Source: Martinezella tropici
Lineage (GTDB): Bacteria; Pseudomonadota; Alphaproteobacteria; Rhizobiales; Rhizobiaceae
Assembly (NCBI RefSeq): GCF_003287875.1
Contig: NZ_QMKK01000056.1
Coordinates: 124,001-188,000, forward strand
Reading direction: 5' to 3'
DNA: 64,000 nt
Part shown: piece after piece, positions 54,511 through 63,400 of the stretch
Layout of the letters: every line of letters starts with the position of its first letter
Position numbering within the stretch: position 1 is the first letter of the stretch
Translations under genes and position numbers: made by a program
The notes under the pieces: generated by a model
The model's database searches: none
Seen by the model: only the letters and a program-made list of their open reading frames with translations
What the model was told of the DNA's origin: nothing

Positions 54511-54936
54511 TTATCCGGTTGGCAATGAATCCAGGATCGGATCAGGTTTGAAAATCTCCGGTCCAAAACAGAGCCGGCCGTCAAAAGGCCGGATGTCCCG
54601 TAGATCCATACCGTCGAGCGCAAACGAAACGTGGGGTGTGTAGTCTCGATAAAACCACGTCATCCCCGCCCGGCGAAACTCAGCATGGCGGCGTGAAAGC
54701 TTGACGGAACCAAAGGCCAGCACGACGATACCTCCAAAGTCCAGGACAGCTCTTCGTTGGCTCGCGCGGATTGTCAAATCGCTCGCGGCGGGAACCAACC
54801 GCCGCCCGACGTTCGGGTCGTGGAATTTGCCGATCGTGACATGTAACGCGGTCGCCGGCACGATCTCCTGGAAGCCTTCGGTGATCGCCCATTCAATTAA
54901 GTCGTTTCGATTAAGAAGTTCCCTGATGACGAACAT
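54511..54936 (-). CDS. 2H-phosphoesterase/2'-5' RNA ligase-like protein, Acb1-related
   Basis: A 141-residue two-histidine phosphoesterase. The first HxT is LHVTIGK (His32, Thr34), the second HxS is PHVSFAL (His102, Ser104), the arrangement of LigT-like enzymes. The sequence around ELLNRNDLIEWAITEGF, FGGIVVLAF, SRRHAEFRRAG and YTPHVSF resembles a phage-borne group that includes anti-CBASS Acb1, which cuts cyclic oligonucleotides. No phage structural genes are adjacent, so it may be a relic or captured gene. It has no clear ribosome site. Function by homology only. Confidence 0.7.
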   Translation of the reverse strand: MFVIRELLNRNDLIEWAITEGFQEIVPATALHVTIGKFHDPNVGRRLVPAASDLTIRASQRRAVLDFGGIVVLAFGSVKLSRRHAEFRRAGMTWFYRDYTPHVSFALDGMDLRDIRPFDGRLCFGPEIFKPDPILDSLPTG

Positions 54937-55102
54937 GCGCTTTTTCGCAGGAGTTTCAGGAGGGCGCTCATCTCTCGGTTTTTAAGTCATTACAAAGATT
55001 TATGAAATCGAGGACGGGACCTTTGGCTCGATTCTCATCAAGAGCAAAGGACAAACATCCCCGAAACCGTACTCACCCAGATCATGATCCGTTTGATAGA
55101 TC

Positions 55103-56599
55103 CTACATCTCGACGGCCGTCAGACTGATGTTTTCGATCGTTGCGGTTCCGCCCCCAATCGCAGAAAGTCCAATATCGAACCAGTATGGTGTACCTGGCG
55201 TTAGATTCGGCACTATCGATTGCAAAGCGAACGGAATTTGCTGGGGCGATGAAGTGATAGCCGTCACTCCCTTCACCGCTCCGCCAATGGCTGTGCCGGT
55301 CGCTGCTACGCCATTGCCTGGAGCTGTGCCGGGTCCATATCGCAGTTGCACAACGAAGCCTTGACCGACGGCATTAGTATTGAAACCATCGCCGGAAGCC
55401 ATGAATAACACTCGTCCGGAAGCGCCTGGCGTGATCGATCCTGCGAGGCCTTGCATCACCTGTGTGCCAACACTTGTCGTGCCTGCCGGATTCGCGGGAA
55501 CCGCCTGGGAAGCGCCAGCATTGGACGTCAAAACACCGCTGCTGGATAGACTTGCTGCGCCGCTAACCTTCACAGCCGTCGGCGTCGATTCCTGTGCCCA
55601 AGGGCTAAAGCCGGTCGGTGGAACTGTCAACCAGGAAGAGGCAGTCATCGCAATCTGCGCCGTCCCCTGATTTTCCCGCCAAATCACTGCCGGGAATATC
55701 GTCGCACTCGAGAACGTGCTGATCGAGAACCCGCCAGCACCCGTTGCGGGGTTGGCGCTTGCTGAGTTATTCCAGTTGCCTGATCCGGTTCTAAACCAGA
55801 TGAGGCGATTGGTAATGTCGACCGCGATACCAACCGTGCTGCCGGCAGGAACCGCAGCAACGGTTCCTAGTTGAGCGGCATTGTACCAAACTTGGCCGTT
55901 CGGCTCGACGGCGATACCCTGCAAGTTCTTGCCAAGATAGTTATTGAAGTCGACCGTTGCGGTCGCAACGCCCACACCGCTGTTGCCGTCCGTAATTGTG
56001 ACATTCTGGAATTCGAAATAATATTTGCCGCTCGATTGCGAATTGGAGGCGAGCACCGCAGCGTAGGACGCATTTGTAGAAGTGGCAGTCAAATTGCTAT
56101 TGCTCAGCTGGACATTCGCGGCCTTCGCCGTCGAGCTGAAGGTGGCTCCGGATCCTACAACGATCATTCCGTCTGTCAGCAAAACGCCGCCGAAGGTTCC
56201 CGCGCTATTGAATTGGATTGCTCCGGGCGAGCCGCCTGGCGCACCCGATGAGGAAAGCGTTATCCCCCCGGAGCTGTTGGTAATCGTAACACCGGGACCC
56301 GCGGTCAAAGTCGCGGCCTGCGGTGCGTTTCCGGTCGATCCAATGACGATCTGGCCGTTAGTCAGTGGGCCAATGCCGGCAAACGTGCCATTGCCTCCAT
56401 TGAACTGAACCGCATTTTGGGATCCGGCGGGCGCCGCATCTTCGATGCAGTTCGCAAGCGCACTGACATCCGCCATGACCTGGGTTGCATCCGCAACTTG
56501 GCCATTGCTGAGCTGGTAGGGGATATTACATTGGGCAAAGGATACGTTCGCATAAAGCAATCCGCTGAAGAACAAGCCGGCTTTGAAGCTGCGACGCAT
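55103..56599 (-). CDS. Secreted paralogue 4: shared N-terminal module plus SPRY-like domain
   Basis: A 498-residue exported protein (signal cleavage after SFA). The N-terminal module shared with the next three genes has two cysteines (QCNIPYQ; ANCIEDAAP), a DATQVMADVSALANC stretch, then GPLTNGQIVIGSTG and AATLTAGPGVTIT beta-repeats. Unlike its paralogues the C-terminal half has a SPRY-like domain (GKYYFEFQNVTITDGNSG; VDFNNYLGKNLQGI; VGIAVDITNRLIWFR) and a further beta-rich domain. The ATG at 56599 has AGAGGA upstream. It is last in the four-gene array, 17 bp after the previous gene. A surface-binding or appendage role is inferred. Confidence 0.72.
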   Translation of the reverse strand: MRRSFKAGLFFSGLLYANVSFAQCNIPYQLSNGQVADATQVMADVSALANCIEDAAPAGSQNAVQFNGGNGTFAGIGPLTNGQIVIGSTGNAPQAATLTAGPGVTITNSSGGITLSSSGAPGGSPGAIQFNSAGTFGGVLLTDGMIVVGSGATFSSTAKAANVQLSNSNLTATSTNASYAAVLASNSQSSGKYYFEFQNVTITDGNSGVGVATATVDFNNYLGKNLQGIAVEPNGQVWYNAAQLGTVAAVPAGSTVGIAVDITNRLIWFRTGSGNWNNSASANPATGAGGFSISTFSSATIFPAVIWRENQGTAQIAMTASSWLTVPPTGFSPWAQESTPTAVKVSGAASLSSSGVLTSNAGASQAVPANPAGTTSVGTQVMQGLAGSITPGASGRVLFMASGDGFNTNAVGQGFVVQLRYGPGTAPGNGVAATGTAIGGAVKGVTAITSSPQQIPFALQSIVPNLTPGTPYWFDIGLSAIGGGTATIENISLTAVEM

Positions 56600-56616
56600 G
56601 GTCTGGTCCTCTTTTA

Positions 56617-57618
56617 TCAAAGGCTCACGACATTCCAGGACAACACCTGAAACGCCGCCGCCCAGGTTTGTCTGATGTTTGGGGGAAATATAACTGCAGG
56701 ACCCACTGTGCTCAAATTGCTGAGGACGGCGTTTGCTGGAACGGAATAGGCAGGGATGAAGAACTCACCGTCGCGAGAGAACGACCAGATCAAGTTGGTG
56801 CCATCGTAAGTCAAACGCTGCCAAATGGGCTGTACCGGCTGCGGGAATCCTCCATCCTGACTCATGATGTCGTTGACGCGGCTGTCCAGTCCGACGCCCC
56901 CCGATGTGATGTAATAGTCGAAACGGTAGTCCGTGGTGCTGTATGCGGTGACGCCGAATTCGACAGCTTTATTGTTGACTGCGTCCCTTACGGCAATGGA
57001 CGGCATGGAGTAATCGGAAAGGCCGCCCGTGTAGACCCCAAGCATCGTGGCTTGCCAATGGCCGGTGGGCGCGTTCATTTCCGCCATCATCGCGGCTCCA
57101 TTGACCGCGGCGGATGTTGTCAGGACCATGCCTCGGCTAGAACCGGCAATCGCGGCTCCCGTCGGTGGAGTGGTGGAGGTTCGCAGGGTAAAATTTGAGG
57201 CGATCGGTTTGACAACGGCGGTTCCATTTAGCCAGTCGGCGCCACCACCGCCGAGTACGCCAGTTGTCGCGATCGAAATTGCACCTGGGGAGCTGGTGAT
57301 AGCAATGCCTGTGCCAGCCGATAAAGTTGCAGCGTGTGGAGGCGCACCCGTCGCCCCTATCAGCAGTTGACCGTCGGTCAATGGCCCAACGGCTGCAAAT
57401 CCGCCACTGCCATTGTCGAGCTGGACACTGTTTTGCGCGCCTGCCGGAGCTGTGCTGCCTAGACAGGTTGCGACGGCGTTGAAATCACCCATGACTGGTG
57501 CGCTATCTACCACGGCTCCATTGACGACCTGATTTGGAACAGTACAGGCCGCTTGTGCCGCGCCCACGTGCATCGCGAGCAGAAGACCAGCCGTGATCAC
57601 ATATTGGCTTTTAGACAT
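56617..57618 (-). CDS. Secreted paralogue 3: shared N-terminal module plus lectin-like domain
   Basis: A 333-residue exported protein (signal cleavage after AQA). The N-terminal module reads ACTVPNQVVNGAVVD, VMGDFNAVATC and GPLTDGQLLIGATG. The C-terminal domain of about 190 residues is beta-rich with WQATMLGVYTGGL, GVGLDSRVNDI and WQRLTYDGTNLIWSFSRDGE, the last resembling concanavalin-like folds that read out glycans. GGAG lies before the ATG at 57618. Nearly identical in length to its two upstream neighbours, it is the product of tandem duplication. Confidence 0.72.
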   Translation of the reverse strand: MSKSQYVITAGLLLAMHVGAAQAACTVPNQVVNGAVVDSAPVMGDFNAVATCLGSTAPAGAQNSVQLDNGSGGFAAVGPLTDGQLLIGATGAPPHAATLSAGTGIAITSSPGAISIATTGVLGGGGADWLNGTAVVKPIASNFTLRTSTTPPTGAAIAGSSRGMVLTTSAAVNGAAMMAEMNAPTGHWQATMLGVYTGGLSDYSMPSIAVRDAVNNKAVEFGVTAYSTTDYRFDYYITSGGVGLDSRVNDIMSQDGGFPQPVQPIWQRLTYDGTNLIWSFSRDGEFFIPAYSVPANAVLSNLSTVGPAVIFPPNIRQTWAAAFQVLSWNVVSL

Positions 57619-57642
57619 GGAGAACTCCAAAGATCGCGACAA

Positions 57643-58644
57643 CTAGTTTGAGATGAGATTCCAGGAAAGGACGTGAAATCCGGCATTCCAGCTCGTGTGA
57701 GTGGGCTGATAGAACATCACCGCAGGGCCTATGGTGCTGAGATTGGTCAGATAGTCCGTCGCGGAGACGGTATAGATGGGCTTAAAATTCTCGCCGTCGC
57801 GGGAGAAGGAATAGATCAAATTGGTGCCGTCATAGGTTAAGCGTGCCCAGGCTGGCTCGCTGGGTGTCGAGAAGCCAACATCCTGCATTTGAGCGTCGCC
57901 GGAATAAGTATCGAGCCCTATGCCGCCAGACGACTTGTCATAGTCGAAGCGTATGCCGCCGCCATAGCCCCCGACCCCAAAGAGAACAGCCCGTTTTGTG
58001 ACGGCGTCTCGCACCCCCATCGAAGGCAGGACATAGGACGATATCGGCCCCGTATAGGCAGCAAGCATAGTTGCCTGCCAGTTTCCGGAGGGGAGGGAAA
58101 CCTCTGCCATCATGGCACGACTGTCTGCAATGGAGTTTGCGGATAACAACATGCCTCGCGTCGTCGCGGTCAGCGTTGCGCCCACAGGGGGCGTCGTGCT
58201 CGTCTGCAGGACGAAGGATGTGGCGGTCGGCTTGACCACCGCCGGCTTGTTCAACCAGTCGACGGCCGCCCCCGTGCCACTCCCGGTCGCAGAAATCGTG
58301 ACGGATGCGGGACCGCCGGTAATTGCGATGCCGGAGCCAGCCGAGAGCGTTGCGGGCTTGGGAGGATTGCCGGATGATCCTATGAGAAGCTGACCGTCGG
58401 TGAGTGGAGGGACGCCCGCGAGCGAGCCGTTTCCGCCATTGTAGATCACCGAATTCGCGCCAGCACTCGGCGTCTGGGCATCGGCACAATTTGCGAGTGC
58501 GGTGAAGTTTGCGGCTACTTTCGCTGCGTCGGCCAAGTCCCCGGTTTGGAGCTGGTTCGGGAGCGCACATTGTGCGAGGGCAGTGCCCGCGGCTGTCAAG
58601 AAAGCCACGGCAAAGATCGGAGCGAGGAACGAGACTCTAGGCAT
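57643..58644 (-). CDS. Secreted paralogue 2: shared N-terminal module plus lectin-like domain
   Basis: A 333-residue exported protein (signal cleavage after ALA, mature QCALPNQ). It has the same two-cysteine module (DAAKVAANFTALANC), the GPLTDG-like PPLTDGQLLIGSSG repeat and a C-terminal domain with WQATMLAAYTGPI, GIGLDTYSGDAQMQD and WARLTYDGTNLIYSFSRDGE. The ATG at 58644 has GAGG upstream; the frame is open to 58845, but that would run into the previous gene and lacks a signal peptide. Confidence 0.72.
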   Translation of the reverse strand: MPRVSFLAPIFAVAFLTAAGTALAQCALPNQLQTGDLADAAKVAANFTALANCADAQTPSAGANSVIYNGGNGSLAGVPPLTDGQLLIGSSGNPPKPATLSAGSGIAITGGPASVTISATGSGTGAAVDWLNKPAVVKPTATSFVLQTSTTPPVGATLTATTRGMLLSANSIADSRAMMAEVSLPSGNWQATMLAAYTGPISSYVLPSMGVRDAVTKRAVLFGVGGYGGGIRFDYDKSSGGIGLDTYSGDAQMQDVGFSTPSEPAWARLTYDGTNLIYSFSRDGENFKPIYTVSATDYLTNLSTIGPAVMFYQPTHTSWNAGFHVLSWNLISN

Positions 58645-58673
58645 GAGAAACCTCGATGCAGGAAGGACACGGT

Positions 58674-59678
58674 TCACATGCTGGCGAGACGCCAGGACAG
58701 AATGTGGTAGGCGGATGGCCAGCTTGGGTTTATGGGCTGCTGGAACAATGCGGCGGGGCCGACCCGGTCGACATTGGAAAGATTGTCGACTGCAAGAAAC
58801 GTAAACACTGTGGAGAAGACCTCGCCATCTCGCGAGAACGCCCATGACAGATTTGTGCCGTCATAGGTCACACGTGACCAGAGAGGTTGCGAAGGCGGCG
58901 GCAGGCCTATGTCGGCAGCTGTTGTCTGGCCGAGCACCGTGTCGAGCCCCAAGCCTCCAACCGTTCGAGTGTATGCCGCTTGATAGGACGTCGTACCGGA
59001 TCCGCCGATACCAAATTCGACAGCCCGATGGCTGATGGAGTCACGTACGGCAATTGCTGGAAAGCTGGCCTTCGCAAGTGGCCCAGAATAGATCGCCAAC
59101 ATGGTTGCCTGCCATGCGCCCGACGGAGTCGCGGTCTCGGCCATGACGCTGGTACCATCCGCAACGGCTGTCGTTGTCAATGCCATGCCACGGACCGTTG
59201 GCACCAGAGAGGCTCCTGCTGGCGCTGTCGTTGATGTCACGATGGAAAAGTTCGTGGCTAAAGGTCTGATGACGGCGGCTTCATTCAACCAATCGACAGC
59301 ATTGGCAGAGCCGTTGCCTGTCGCCGAAATCGTGATTCCGCCAGGGGCGTTCAGGATGGCGATACCAGGTCCGGCGGTTAGTGCCTTTGCTTGCGGCGCG
59401 CCTCCGGTGGTTCCAAGGATAACTTGGCCATCCGACAAGGAGACGCCGCCCAGATTGCTACTCGATGTTTCGAACTGAACCGTGTCCTGGCCTCCCGATG
59501 GTGCGGTCGCATTGACGCAGCCCGCAACGGCCGAAAAATTCTGCATGACCTGCGTCGCATCGGCCGTTTGACCGTTGGACAATACATTTGGCACTGTGCA
59601 CGCCGCCATCGCCGGCGAAGCCACTGCAAAAAGTGCAGATGAAAGAAAATTCAGTGCAAGGTTGCTTTCTGATCGCAT
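58674..59678 (-). CDS. Secreted paralogue 1: shared N-terminal module plus lectin-like domain
   Basis: A 334-residue exported protein (signal cleavage after AMA). The module reads ACTVPNVLSNGQTAD, DATQVMQNFSAVAGC, then LSDGQVILGTTG, and the C-terminal domain has WQATMLAIYSGPL, GLGLDTVLGQT and WSRVTYDGTNLSWAFSRDGE. AAGAGGG precedes the ATG at 59678. It is the first gene of the four-gene array; its promoter should lie in the AT-rich region shared with the divergent RHS genes. Confidence 0.72.
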   Translation of the reverse strand: MRSESNLALNFLSSALFAVASPAMAACTVPNVLSNGQTADATQVMQNFSAVAGCVNATAPSGGQDTVQFETSSSNLGGVSLSDGQVILGTTGGAPQAKALTAGPGIAILNAPGGITISATGNGSANAVDWLNEAAVIRPLATNFSIVTSTTAPAGASLVPTVRGMALTTTAVADGTSVMAETATPSGAWQATMLAIYSGPLAKASFPAIAVRDSISHRAVEFGIGGSGTTSYQAAYTRTVGGLGLDTVLGQTTAADIGLPPPSQPLWSRVTYDGTNLSWAFSRDGEVFSTVFTFLAVDNLSNVDRVGPAALFQQPINPSWPSAYHILSWRLASM

Positions 59679-60085
59679 CGGGCGCCCTCTTGAAAACTGA
59701 TCAAAGCAATGCGCAAGCAAATTGAGACGCACCCTAATTGCACGCTGAAAACGAATTCGTCAATTGATAAAATATAGATGCCATAAATTCGCAATTACAG
59801 AATATACATTGGGAATAACCATAGAAATCTCCTTCCGAAAAACGTTCGCTTTTCAGATCAACAACTGAAGACGATGCTTCGATTCCCGTATTTTACGGGA
59901 TTGTATTTCTGGTTATTGTATGAGAATGCTATTTCAAACGCTGGGGACTTCGCTGAATGACATCGCAAGCCGCTTCGGGTGAGTCCAAAGAATGCTGCAA
60001 TTCGTACGCAAGTTATCTTTTGCAAAATAAACTCACAAGATGCAGATTGTGCGACAGTAAACAAATTTCTCATAAGGAAAGAGCG
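59679..60085. other. AT-rich divergent promoter region with a hairpin
   Basis: 407 bp between the secreted-paralogue array and the YD/RHS genes. It is AT-rich and contains a 7-bp hairpin TCCCGTA-TTT-TACGGGA at 59884-59900. Shared control of the two divergent transcripts is plausible. AAGGAAAGA at 60075-60083 serves the YD gene. Confidence 0.5.
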
Positions 60086-60409
60086 ATGATTTCGAGGCTC
60101 GGTTTCCAGATAATTGTTTCGATTGCGCTTTTGGCGGGTGCTGTTCCCGTATTCGCGGATTCGAAATCGAGCGATTTTGGTTACGACGCCAACGGGCGGC
60201 TGACCACGGGCTTCTATGACAACTCTAAATGTATCGTTTACGGCTACGACCCGAACGGCAATCGCATATCGCAGCAGATCGCGAACAAGGATGCCGCTCC
60301 ACCGATCTGGGGTCAGGTCAACTGGGGCGCCGTCAACTGGGCGAGCGGTATCGCTGATGCGATCTGGGGTTCAGGATCCTGGGGCTGCATTCTTTGGACT
60401 CAGCCGTGA
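60086..60409 (+). CDS. Short exported YD/RHS-repeat protein
   Basis: A 107-residue exported protein (signal cleavage after FA, about residue 25). It contains about one and a half YD repeats (FGYDANGRLTTGFYDN; VYGYDPNGNRIS) and a Trp/Gly-rich tail (WGQVNWGAVNW; WGSGSWGCILW). It resembles the C-terminal end of some RHS proteins. AAGGAAAGA precedes the ATG. The gene is 55 bp upstream of the giant RHS gene and probably co-transcribed. It may be a cap or companion for the large protein, or a detached RHS tail. Confidence 0.68.
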   Translation: MISRLGFQIIVSIALLAGAVPVFADSKSSDFGYDANGRLTTGFYDNSKCIVYGYDPNGNRISQQIANKDAAPPIWGQVNWGAVNWASGIADAIWGSGSWGCILWTQP

Positions 60410-60464
60410 GCACGGTTGACTAACGATCTTCCATACGTTTCCAAAAATTCGACGAGAGATCTCG

Positions 60465-63400
60465 ATGATGTCTGCATTCAAATCCGGAACAGCAGCAATA
60501 TTTCTTCTCGCATTGGTATCCGCCGGCACGGTGATGGCTGCACCGCCGGCGGTAGCGGCGTTTCCCGCTAACGCGAGTGGCTTTGCCGAGCCTTTGGTAA
60601 AGACAAAGGCCACGATGGCAAATGAGGACGAAGACCTTTTGTCCGCTATCAATGCATTTCAGCATCGGCAGGACCTTTCCGACCTATCCAGCCTGACTGC
60701 CTATCTGGCGAAATATCCCCACAGTGGCTGGTCGACGGCGCTCTGGACCAATATCGGCCTCTCCTATCTGCATGACGGCTATTTCTCGCGCGCCATCGAT
60801 GCCTGGCAAAAGGCCTGGATCGAAGGGAAGGACGCATCTGCTCCTGAAGCGCGTGCGCTGACCGATCGCGCTGTCGGCGAGCTCGCCAGCCTGAACGCCA
60901 GCATGGGACGGAGTGACGATCTAGCGCTCCTGTTTAGCCAACTGGACGGTCGTAAGGTTTCCGGGCCGGCAACGGAAATGATTCAATCTGCCCGCGACAT
61001 GCTGACACTGGTCAAGACCGATCCGCGGCATCTGTTCAACTGCGGCCCGCTTGCGCTACGAGCTCTCCTGTTGACCCAGGGGATGAGCGCGGACAAGCTC
61101 AATTTCCTGCAATTTTACAATGCCGGGCCGGAAGGCACGACGCTTGCCGAACTCGGTGGATTGGCAAGCAAGGTAAAGCTCGATTATCGCCTCATTCGCC
61201 GTTCTCCGGACGAAGCTGTCCCCGTGCCATCGGTCGTCCACTGGAAGGTGGGGCATTTTGCGGCGATCGTCGGAAAGGCGAATGGCCGCTATCATGTTCA
61301 AGACGCAGTCTTTCCGAATGCGGATATGTGGGTCACGCCCGATGCACTGAATGCGGAGGCCAGCGGATATTTCCTTGTGCCCGCAAGCGAGGTCACCAGT
61401 GAAGCCTGGCAGTCCGTTTCAATGCCACAAGCAGTCTCCATTCGCGGCAAAGGATCGACGAACAGTACTCGCCAGGGCGATGCCGGCGACACTAATGCCA
61501 ACGGGCCGGGACCAATCCCTCCTGATCCCAACAATCCATCTCTTGGCGGCTCGGGAGGACTAGGCGGCAATGGAAACCAGTCGCCATGGCCGCAGGGCGC
61601 AAACAATCAAAACAACGGCGGCGACAATAACCAATGCCCCCTCTGCGTGGTCAACATTAAGGAATCCAGTGTTAGCGTCGCGCTCTCGGACGTGCCCGTC
61701 GGCTACGTTCCGCCGATCGGTCCCTCGATGAAGATCGGCATCAGCTACAATCAGCGTGAAGACAGTCAGCCTGCTAATTTCGACTACTTCAATATCGGTC
61801 AGAAATGGTCGCTAAGCTGGTCAAGTTACATTATCGACGATCCAACCAATCCGGGCGCCAATGTTTCGCGTATCATGGGTGAGGGCGGCGCCTTCTACTA
61901 CATCGGCTATGATACCGTCCGCAAAACCTTCGCGGCGCAGGACACCGATGGTTCGATCCTTTCTCTCATTTCGCAATCGCCCGTCAGCTATCGGCGCCAA
62001 TTGCGCAACGGCGGAATGGAGATCTACGAGCAGTCCGACGGAAGCGCCGCCTATCCGCGCAAAATCTTCCTGAGCAAGGTGATTGATCCGCAAGGCAACG
62101 CCGCAACGTTGCGCTACGATAACCAAAAGCGGCTGACCTCAATCACTGATGCCGTCGGGCGTGATACGACCTTCAACTATGGCGTCGCCGGCCGTCCGCT
62201 GCTCGTCAGCCAGATTACGGATCCATTCGGACGCAGCGCCCTCCTAACTTACGACGGTCAAGGGCGGCTGGCGTCGATCACCGATATCATCGGTCTGACA
62301 TCGAGTTTCAGCTATGACGCCAATTCGCTCATCAACGCTCTGACGACGCCTTATGGTACAACTCGGTTCAGCTATACCGCGCCTGGAACCTCGGGTCCGC
62401 CGCGCTTTGTTCAGATCACTGATCCGCTCGGCAATAAGGAGCGCGAGGAATGGCTCGAGCCCGCCCCGATTCCATTCAGCGATCCGACCGCTACTGTACC
62501 TGTTGGCATGCCACTTCCGCTCTCCAACACTTATCTGCCCTACCGCAATAGTTTTCATTGGGACAAGAGCGATTACGTCACCGCCGGCTGCACAGATACC
62601 GGTGGGTGCGATTACACCAAGGCCAGGATCCGGCATTTCGTTCACATGCCAGCCTCTTCTATCAAGGGGACGGCAATCGAGAGCGAGAAAAAGCCGCTGG
62701 AGAACCGCGTCTGGTACACCTACCCCGGGCAGACCGGATCAACGGGCACCCTTTACGGCGGAACCTATAACAAGCCGACGGCGATTGGCCGAGTGCTCGA
62801 TGACGGTTCATCGCAGATCAGCTTATATGCTTATGACAGCAGCGGAAATCTGACGCAGGCAACGGATCCGGCCGGGCGAATCACCTATTATTCCTATTCG
62901 AATGGCATCGATCTTGTTGCCGTCAGTCAGGCGGATCAATTCGGCGCGCAGTCCACACTGGCGCAATATATTTACAACAAGCAGCATCGACCGATCTTTT
63001 ATTCGGACGCGGCCGGGCAGACGAGCACGATCGGTTACAATGCAGTTGGTCAGTTAACCTCGTTCACCGACGCCCTTGGTGAAAAGACGGCCTATCAATA
63101 CGACACAAACGCAAATTTGGCGTCGGTCACGAACGCCAACAACGCCACTGCGGCTACCTACACCTATGACGGCTTCGCCCGCGTGCGAACCTATACCGAC
63201 TCCGAAGGTTGGACGGTCACTTACGACTACGATGCGGCCGACCGCATTACGAAAATCACTTATCCCGACGGCACATCGCAACGCTACACCTATCAGCGGC
63301 TCGATCTCGTTTCCTATCAGGATCGCGAGGGCCGGCTTTGGCGATATCAATATGACGCCAATCGCCGACTAACGGCGGTTGTCGATCCTATGCGGCAGTC

